From positions 45,611 through 109,610 of the forward strand of contig CACYWW010000004.1 of assembly GCA_902778145.1 (NCBI GenBank): 64,000 bases of DNA, written 5' to 3'. The notes beneath the pieces are model-generated. The model searched no databases. It was not told where the DNA came from and saw only the letters and a list, made by a program, of their open reading frames with translations. Below, one piece after another: positions 59,210 through 64,000 of this stretch. This DNA is from an uncultured Ruminococcus sp. Its GTDB lineage: Bacteria; Bacillota; Clostridia; Oscillospirales; CAG-272. Each line of letters begins with the position of its first letter. Position 1 is the stretch's first letter. A program made the position numbers and the translations under genes.

Positions 59210-60931
59210 ATGATAAAAAAGGTGATAGCCCTGCTTCTTTCCGCGATCACGGCGTTCGTTTTCGCGTCGTGCAAAGGCTCCGGCGGATCCTCGTCTTCCG
59301 CCGGGAACGCCTCGGCTGCCGATGAAGAAGCGGAACAGATAATAACCGCGGAATACTTTTCCGACGGCGACTTCAAAGACGTTGCATCCGAGACGGAAAA
59401 CGCCGTGATAACGCTTGACGGATCATCGGGTACCATATCCGATACGTCGAGAGGCAGCTCCGGATCGAACGTCACCATAACGTCGAAGGGGATATACAGG
59501 ATAACCGGCTCATCCGAAAACGTTTCCGTCGTGGTGAACGAGAAGAACAGATCCGGCAACATATATCTGATACTCGACGGCGTAACGATGGAAAATTCCA
59601 ACTATTCGTGTATAAGCGTAGAGGCGGCGGATAAAGTCATAATACAGCTCGAGGGAGAGAACCGTCTAACGTATTCAACAGCATCGTCCGATTACGACGG
59701 CGCAATATATTCAGAGGATGATATAACGGTAAACGGTGAAGGCTCGCTCAGCATTATCTCGTCACTGCACGGTATCGTATGCAAAAACGACGTTAAGCTT
59801 ACGGGCGGCACGGTCAGCATCGAATCCGGATCCATCGGCATCAAAGCGAACGATTCAGTGCGTGTCGGCGGCGCCGACTTAACGGTAAAAGCAGGACACG
59901 ACGGAGTTCAGATCAATAATTCCGACGGCGACTCGTTCTTCCACATGGAAAAAGGCAGCGTGAACATAACCGCCGGATATGACGGGATAGACGTCGGGAC
60001 CGCGTCGGATAAGATGAGCGGTTTCGTCAGTCTTACCGGCGGCACCATTACCGTTACCGCCGGCGGCGGATCCGGTAATTCAAAAAGCTCCGAAACGTCA
60101 CAAAAAGGCATAAAGTGCGACGGAAAAATAATACTGAGCGGCGCCGACCTGACGGTCAGCTCCGCGGACGACGCGCTCAACAGCGCGGCCGAGATCAATA
60201 TAATGAACGGAAGCGCCTCGCTTTCGTCAAGCGACGACGGTATCCACGCGGATAATATCCTCAGTATAAGCGGAGGAGAAGTCACTGTATCGAAGTCATA
60301 CGAAGGGCTTGAGGCGTATGAGGTAATCATATCCGGCGGAAACGTCAGCGTCGTCTCGTCGGACGACGGCATAAACGCCGCCGGCGGCTCGGATACGCAG
60401 TCGTCGGAAACTTCTCCGGACAGATGGAGCGCGGGGTCGACGGGCGGAAAAGTCACCGTTACGGGCGGCACGCTTTACGTCAACTCCTCGGGTGACGGGA
60501 TCGATTCCAACGGCTCGATCTATATAACCGGCGGACTCATCATAGTTGAAGGGCCCGAAAACGACGGAAACGGCGCTCTGGATACGGGCGACGGAAACGG
60601 CTGCGTAGCCGAGATAACCGGAGGGACCGTTCTCGCAACGGGGTCAGCCGGCATGGCCTTCAATTTCAACAGCGGCACACAGTGCTCGGCGCTCCTCGGC
60701 GTATCCGGCTCAGCCGGCGATGTGATAACCGTCGACGACGGATCCGGCTTCACATGCACGGCGACAAAGAGCTTTGAATGCCTTGTGTACTCGTCTCCTT
60801 CCATGACAAAGGGAAGCACGTATACCGTGACCGCAGGCACGTCGTCCGCGTCGGCTGATTTCTCATCGGGCCTTTACTGCTCGAACGTTCAGTCGAACGG
60901 ACCGGGCGGCGGCCCCGGCGGAAAAAGATAA
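59210..60931 (+). CDS. Cthe_2159-type carbohydrate-binding beta-helix lipoprotein
   Basis: 573 residues. Lipobox FVFASC (Cys20), then Gly/Ser-rich linker. From about residue 65 a long parallel beta-helix with repeats such as VIIQLEGENRLTYS, DDITVNGEGSLSIIS, KNDVKLTGGTVSIES, and several DDGI(N/H)A turns, as in the Cthe_2159 polygalacturonate-binding family. Ends in a Gly/Pro-rich tail (GPGGGPGGKR). Surface-exposed glycan-binding protein; last gene of the operon. Confidence 0.85.
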   Translation: MIKKVIALLLSAITAFVFASCKGSGGSSSSAGNASAADEEAEQIITAEYFSDGDFKDVASETENAVITLDGSSGTISDTSRGSSGSNVTITSKGIYRITGSSENVSVVVNEKNRSGNIYLILDGVTMENSNYSCISVEAADKVIIQLEGENRLTYSTASSDYDGAIYSEDDITVNGEGSLSIISSLHGIVCKNDVKLTGGTVSIESGSIGIKANDSVRVGGADLTVKAGHDGVQINNSDGDSFFHMEKGSVNITAGYDGIDVGTASDKMSGFVSLTGGTITVTAGGGSGNSKSSETSQKGIKCDGKIILSGADLTVSSADDALNSAAEINIMNGSASLSSSDDGIHADNILSISGGEVTVSKSYEGLEAYEVIISGGNVSVVSSDDGINAAGGSDTQSSETSPDRWSAGSTGGKVTVTGGTLYVNSSGDGIDSNGSIYITGGLIIVEGPENDGNGALDTGDGNGCVAEITGGTVLATGSAGMAFNFNSGTQCSALLGVSGSAGDVITVDDGSGFTCTATKSFECLVYSSPSMTKGSTYTVTAGTSSASADFSSGLYCSNVQSNGPGGGPGGKR

Positions 60932-60933
60932 AT

Positions 60934-60958
60934 AAAAGGGAGCATTTCGCTCCCTTTT
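60934..60958 (+). terminator. bidirectional terminator after the VTC operon
   Basis: AAAAGGGAGC-ATTTC-GCTCCCTTTT; A-stem-T hairpin between convergent operons. Confidence 0.9.
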
Positions 60959-60959
60959 G

Positions 60960-61199
60960 TTATTCAGACCATTCGACGAACCACTTCATATCCTCGCAGA
61001 AGAGGTAAATATCCTTTGCACCGATCGAGCATAAATAACGCGTGCCCTGACCGCCCGCCTTGAGTGAAGCGGCGCGGACGGCGTTTTTAACTTTTTTGAT
61101 CCTGATATCGCGCCCGTCTTCAAGGTGAATCATCGACGGCCGCATGTTCCCGTCGGTGTCGAATTCCGCGGAAACGGAGACGTAAAGCTTTTTTATCAT
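60960..61199 (-). CDS. small conserved-looking protein downstream of dinB
   Basis: 79 residues. Start overlaps the dinB stop by 4 bases, so it is co-translated with dinB and under the same SOS control. The text KLYVSVSAEFDTDGNMRPSM and LCSIGAKDIYLFCEDMKWFVE suggests a small beta-rich fold. I do not recognise it with confidence. Could assist or regulate the polymerase. Confidence 0.7.
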   Translation of the reverse strand: MIKKLYVSVSAEFDTDGNMRPSMIHLEDGRDIRIKKVKNAVRAASLKAGGQGTRYLCSIGAKDIYLFCEDMKWFVEWSE

Positions 61200-62425
61200 A
61201 TATATGCCTCGAATCTGTCCGGCGCGACAACTCTGTCATCCGACGGCGTGAAGGATGACAGATCCCTGTCTGCCATAGTTATCCCGTGAACGACGGAACG
61301 CGGGCCGAATCTTGAATTTATACTGTCCTCCGCCGCGGAAAGCGCTTCCCGCCTTTGCTTCGCCTCGTCGTCGTAAAACGTGAGCTGCATCCCGATAAGA
61401 GGACACAGGGAAGAAGCCCGTACGCCGAGCGAACGTATCCTCATTCCGGGACGTCTGTTCGTACGGTGAAGCTCCATCGCGGCGGAAAACAGCTCTTCCG
61501 CCGTGCATACGGGCGAGAGAAGACGCTTTTGCCTCGTGAAAACGAAAAGCTCGCTGTCGCGTACGTCAATACTCACCGTGCCGCATTTGAGCGCGTGCTT
61601 CCTCAGCCTCGCGGCGACGCTTTCGCAAAGCACCATATACGTGACGCGGACGTCGTCCTCGGTCAGAAGATCGCGGGGAGCGGTCGTGGAGTTGCCGATG
61701 CTCTTCAGCGGCGGCCCCTCGGTTATTGCCGATACCTCCGAATCATCCATGCCGTTCGCGAACCTGTACAGCATCAGCCCGTTTTTTCCGAGAAGCCGGG
61801 CGAGAAGGGAGGGGTCGCATTTCGCAAGGTCGCCGATCGTATCGATCCCGTACAGCCTGAGGCGGCTTTCGGTCGCCCTGCCGACGAACATCATATCGGA
61901 CACGGGAAGACGCCAGAGGAGCGCTTTGTAGTTGTCGGCTGTTATCTCGGTCGTTGCGTCCGGCTTTTTATAGTCGCTGCCCATCTTTGCGAATATCTTG
62001 TTGTAAGATACGCCGACGGACGCGGTAACGCCGAGCTCGCGCTTGATGCGCCGTCTGATCTCGTTTGCTGCCGCAACGCCGTCCGCTTCCGTGCCGAGAT
62101 CAAGCCAGCATTCGTCTATGCCGAAGCTCTCCACCTTATCCGTATATTCGCTGTATATGCCTTTTGCCATGGCGGAATATCTCATATATCTGTCCATGTG
62201 CGGAGGAACGCATACGAGCCCGGGACAGGCGCGCTTTGCGTCCGCTATCGTATACCCGGTCTTCACGCCGGCTGCCTTTGCTATGTAATTTTTTGCGAGG
62301 ACTATCCCGTGACGAAGCTCGATATCGCCGCATACGGCGACGGGGAGTCCGCGTATCGAAGGATCGTACATGCATTCGACCGACGCGTAGAAATTGTTAA
62401 GATCAACGTGAAGAATAGTTTTCAT
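61196..62425 (-). CDS. dinB: Y-family DNA polymerase IV (DinB)
   Basis: 409 residues from the ATG at 62425; earlier in-frame ATGs lie inside the LexA boxes and promoter. Catalytic motifs HVDLNNFYASVE (first Asp), SFGIDECWLDL (Asp-Glu), and the TASVGVSYNKIFAKMGSDYKKPD motif; helix-hairpin-helix IDTIGDLAKCDPSLLARLLG; little-finger domain from about 240. No obvious C-terminal beta-clamp peptide was picked out. Translesion synthesis in the SOS response. Two LexA boxes upstream. Confidence 0.93.
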   Translation of the reverse strand: MKTILHVDLNNFYASVECMYDPSIRGLPVAVCGDIELRHGIVLAKNYIAKAAGVKTGYTIADAKRACPGLVCVPPHMDRYMRYSAMAKGIYSEYTDKVESFGIDECWLDLGTEADGVAAANEIRRRIKRELGVTASVGVSYNKIFAKMGSDYKKPDATTEITADNYKALLWRLPVSDMMFVGRATESRLRLYGIDTIGDLAKCDPSLLARLLGKNGLMLYRFANGMDDSEVSAITEGPPLKSIGNSTTAPRDLLTEDDVRVTYMVLCESVAARLRKHALKCGTVSIDVRDSELFVFTRQKRLLSPVCTAEELFSAAMELHRTNRRPGMRIRSLGVRASSLCPLIGMQLTFYDDEAKQRREALSAAEDSINSRFGPRSVVHGITMADRDLSSFTPSDDRVVAPDRFEAYI

Positions 62426-62433
62426 ATTCACCC

Positions 62434-62482
62434 CGAACAAATGTTCTATATGCATTATAGCAAACAAATGTTCGATTGTCAA
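62434..62482 (-). promoter_or_regulatory. SOS promoter of dinB with two LexA (DinR) boxes
   Basis: On minus TTGACA (62477-62482), 17-base spacer, TATAAT (62454-62459). LexA boxes of the CGAACATATGTTCG type: CGAACAAATGTTCT (62434-62447) just after the start, and CAAACAAATGTTCG (62461-62474) inside the spacer; centres 27 bases apart. Confidence 0.85.
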
Positions 62483-62548
62483 TACCCCGGATAAAAAAAT
62501 GCGGCTTTTTTATCAGGTATTTTTTACCGCTGAAGATCCCGATGATAC

Positions 62549-62577
62549 TTGACATTTCGGGCGCCTGATATTATAAT
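62549..62577 (+). promoter_or_regulatory. promoter of the GNAT-oxidase operon
   Basis: TTGACA (62549-62554), 17-base spacer, TATAAT (62572-62577). Confidence 0.85.
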
Positions 62578-62605
62578 TATCAAAGAAGGGAGGCTGCGGG
62601 ACTGT

Positions 62606-63049
62606 ATGACGCACGGTATTTCATTTGAACCCGCCGATCTGTCGGATCTTGACGCGATAAAAGAACTGTTCCGCGAAACCGTGGAAAAACACGAGGACGC
62701 GGAAAGCATAAGCTTCGATGAGATATACGCGTGGTTTGACCGCAAGCTGCAAAAACACGTCCGTGATTTTGAGCGGATCAGATCTGACGGCCGTTTATGC
62801 GGATACATATATATTCACGAATACGAAGACGGCCTTGAGCTTGACGACTTTTATCTTCTGAAGGAGTACAGAGGACGCGGCATAGGGACAGAGGTGATTT
62901 CGGCGCGTATTTCAACGCTCGAGATCCCCGTTTATCTCTACGTTTTCAAATGCAACGAAGCCGCGTTTCACCTTTACCGAAAATTCGGCTTTGAGGTGAT
63001 AAAGGATCTCGGAACAAGATACATAATGAAAAGGAGCCGTATCGTATGA
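62606..63049 (+). CDS. GNAT family N-acetyltransferase
   Basis: 147 residues from the ATG at 62606; an in-frame start at 62549 lies on the promoter -35 and is rejected. Acetyl-CoA pyrophosphate loop YRGRGIGTEVISARI (about 89-103) and C-terminal NEAAFHLYRKFGFEVI typical of GNAT. Substrate unknown. Ends overlapping the next ORF by ATGA. Confidence 0.88.
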   Translation: MTHGISFEPADLSDLDAIKELFRETVEKHEDAESISFDEIYAWFDRKLQKHVRDFERIRSDGRLCGYIYIHEYEDGLELDDFYLLKEYRGRGIGTEVISARISTLEIPVYLYVFKCNEAAFHLYRKFGFEVIKDLGTRYIMKRSRIV

Positions 63050-63528
63050 ATAACAGAGGCTTTCGTGAGCTGACAAGAAAAAAGCAGGCTTTGAGCGACG
63101 GCGAGTGCGTCGAAATACTGAAAAAAGAACCGCGCGGCGTGCTCGCCGTCCTGGGCGACGACGGATATCCGTACGCGCTGCCGATAAACCATTATTACGA
63201 AGACGGGATACTGTATTTCCACAGCGGAAAGACCGGGCACAAGATAGACGCGATAATGCGGTGTGACAAGGCGTCGTACTGCGTATACGATCAGGGCTTC
63301 AGACGCCCCGGCGAATGGGCGCTGAATATAAAAAGCGTTATCGTGTTCGGCAGGATAAAGCTCATAGAAGATCATGGCGAGGCGATTGAGATATCACGCC
63401 GCCTGAGTTACAAATACACAAACGACGCGGAATATATAGAAAACGAAATAAAAAGATCCGGCGCGGGCGTGCTTTGCTTCAAGCTCATACCGGAGCATAT
63501 GACGGGCAAGCTCGTCAACGAATCTTAG
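63046..63528 (+). CDS. pyridoxamine 5'-phosphate oxidase family / NimA-like FMN-binding protein
   Basis: 160 residues. Split-barrel flavin fold: MTKKRQALSD-like opening (here LTRKKQALSDGECVEIL), GVLAVLGDDGYPYALPINHYYEDGILYFHSG and KIDAIMRCDKASYCVYDQG, matching the NimA/YhbF-type group that binds FMN. A redox or nitro-reductase-like role is plausible but not proven. Part of the GNAT operon. Confidence 0.88.
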   Translation: MNNRGFRELTRKKQALSDGECVEILKKEPRGVLAVLGDDGYPYALPINHYYEDGILYFHSGKTGHKIDAIMRCDKASYCVYDQGFRRPGEWALNIKSVIVFGRIKLIEDHGEAIEISRRLSYKYTNDAEYIENEIKRSGAGVLCFKLIPEHMTGKLVNES

Positions 63529-63536
63529 GAGGAAAC

Positions 63537-63878
63537 ATGAAAACTACCGACGTATACGAAAGATATTTTGAAGGCGAATGCGAGTATAACGGCAGAACTC
63601 GCCGCGCGGCGGCTGTCAAGCTGACGGCTGAAAGCGACAGCGGAACGATAAAATATACCGTTTCCGTGAACTTCTTCCCGCACGATTCGGCGGATGATTA
63701 CGCCATATCGTACGACGCGTATTTTGAAGACGTTATCTTTGAGGGCAAAGGCCGCAGATCGAAGAAAAAAGAAGAGAAGTATCTCGCGGATATGACCGAG
63801 GCGGCGGACGGCATCGCGCGCGAACACGGCGGGCTGATCTTCTGGGACAAGCCTCTGATCGACGAAAGGCGCGGATGA
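63537..63878 (+). CDS. hypothetical protein
   Basis: 113 residues from the ATG at 63537 (AGGAGG six bases upstream); an earlier frame opening inside the oxidase gene is rejected. No TM or signal peptide; mixed strand and charged-helix pattern (KYTVSVNFFPHDSADDYAISYDAYFED). Probably co-transcribed with the oxidase gene 8 bases away. Not recognised. Confidence 0.65.
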   Translation: MKTTDVYERYFEGECEYNGRTRRAAAVKLTAESDSGTIKYTVSVNFFPHDSADDYAISYDAYFEDVIFEGKGRRSKKKEEKYLADMTEAADGIAREHGGLIFWDKPLIDERRG

Positions 63879-63930
63879 AAACAAAAAAAGATCCCACGGA
63901 TCGTTCGGCGCGGCGTGATAAGGAAGTATT

Positions 63931-64000
63931 ATGTATAAACTTTGCCGCGCCGAAAATGAAGACGCCCGCAAGCGGGCTAATGAAGAAATGAAGACGCTTC
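63931..64000 (+). CDS. start of a gene running off the window
   Basis: ATG with AAGGA six bases upstream and an open frame to the end (MYKLCRAENEDARKRANEEM). It lies inside the right half of an inverted repeat CGGCGCGGC (63907-63915)/GCCGCGCCG. Too short to name. Confidence 0.45.
   Translation, partial: MYKLCRAENEDARKRANEEMKTL

Overview
The window reads as ordinary chromosome of a Bacillota bacterium, most likely an uncultured member of Clostridia. The grounds are the yicC-remA-gmk-rpoZ-priA-def-fmt-rsmB-rlmN-prpC-prkC-rsgA block (the order known from Bacillus subtilis), a SpoVAC protein, Bacillus-type LexA boxes, strong GGAGG ribosome-binding sites, and TTGACA-17-TATAAT promoters in front of nearly every transcription unit. 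The sequence is about 50% GC by eye. I found no insertion sequence, prophage, CRISPR array or rRNA. No stretch longer than about 300 bases lacks a gene.

Layout. 1-2.5 kb: the 3' end of a large unknown protein, split by an apparent frameshift, then a small membrane protein. 2.6-6.6 kb: rpiB-like isomerase, tRNA-Gln, a cluster of small palindromes, an AT-rich orphan gene, a DUF3737 + PatB-type lyase pair, and a tRNA-Met/tRNA-Glu operon. 6.8-19.2 kb: the long housekeeping operon linking nucleotide metabolism, RNA polymerase omega, replication restart, N-terminal formyl/deformyl processing, rRNA methylation, the PP2C/PASTA-kinase pair and ribosome assembly GTPase RsgA. 19.2-25.7 kb: HAD phosphatase, MntP, Nudix hydrolase, acyl-CoA synthetase, dnaG, rpoD. 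26-31.6 kb: a solute-binding lipoprotein with a very long coiled-coil insertion, an MscS channel, a membrane-anchored unknown, HU. 31.7-36.3 kb: arsR-type repressor with a heavy-metal ATPase and DUF1284 protein, tRNA-Thr, and an AbrB-ABC exporter operon. 36.4-48.2 kb: two paralogous secreted GH99/GH71-like proteins flanking spoVAC, rsuA, tex and an MsmX-type ATPase, then a GlnHPQ-type amino-acid importer behind a possible ARG box. 48.3-54.2 kb: tdk with an AbrB/zinc-ribbon regulator, then an operon of GH20-acetyltransferase fusion, LUD protein, CysK and a lipase lipoprotein. 54.2-54.5 kb: tRNA-Val with an unusual tRNA-derived palindrome and repeats. 54.7-60.9 kb: MscS, then a six-gene operon: receiver-only protein, degenerate response regulator, histidine-less histidine kinase, VTC-domain protein, DUF4956 membrane protein, Cthe_2159-type carbohydrate-binding lipoprotein. 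61-64 kb: SOS-controlled dinB operon and a GNAT/FMN-oxidase operon running off the window.

The strongest candidate for an undescribed system is the operon at 55.6-60.9 kb, in which all three 'two-component' proteins lack a part normally considered essential while the kinase ATP-binding domain and the VTC catalytic residues look intact. Second is the coiled-coil solute-binding protein at 26-29 kb. All calls rest on reading the sequence; no database search was run.
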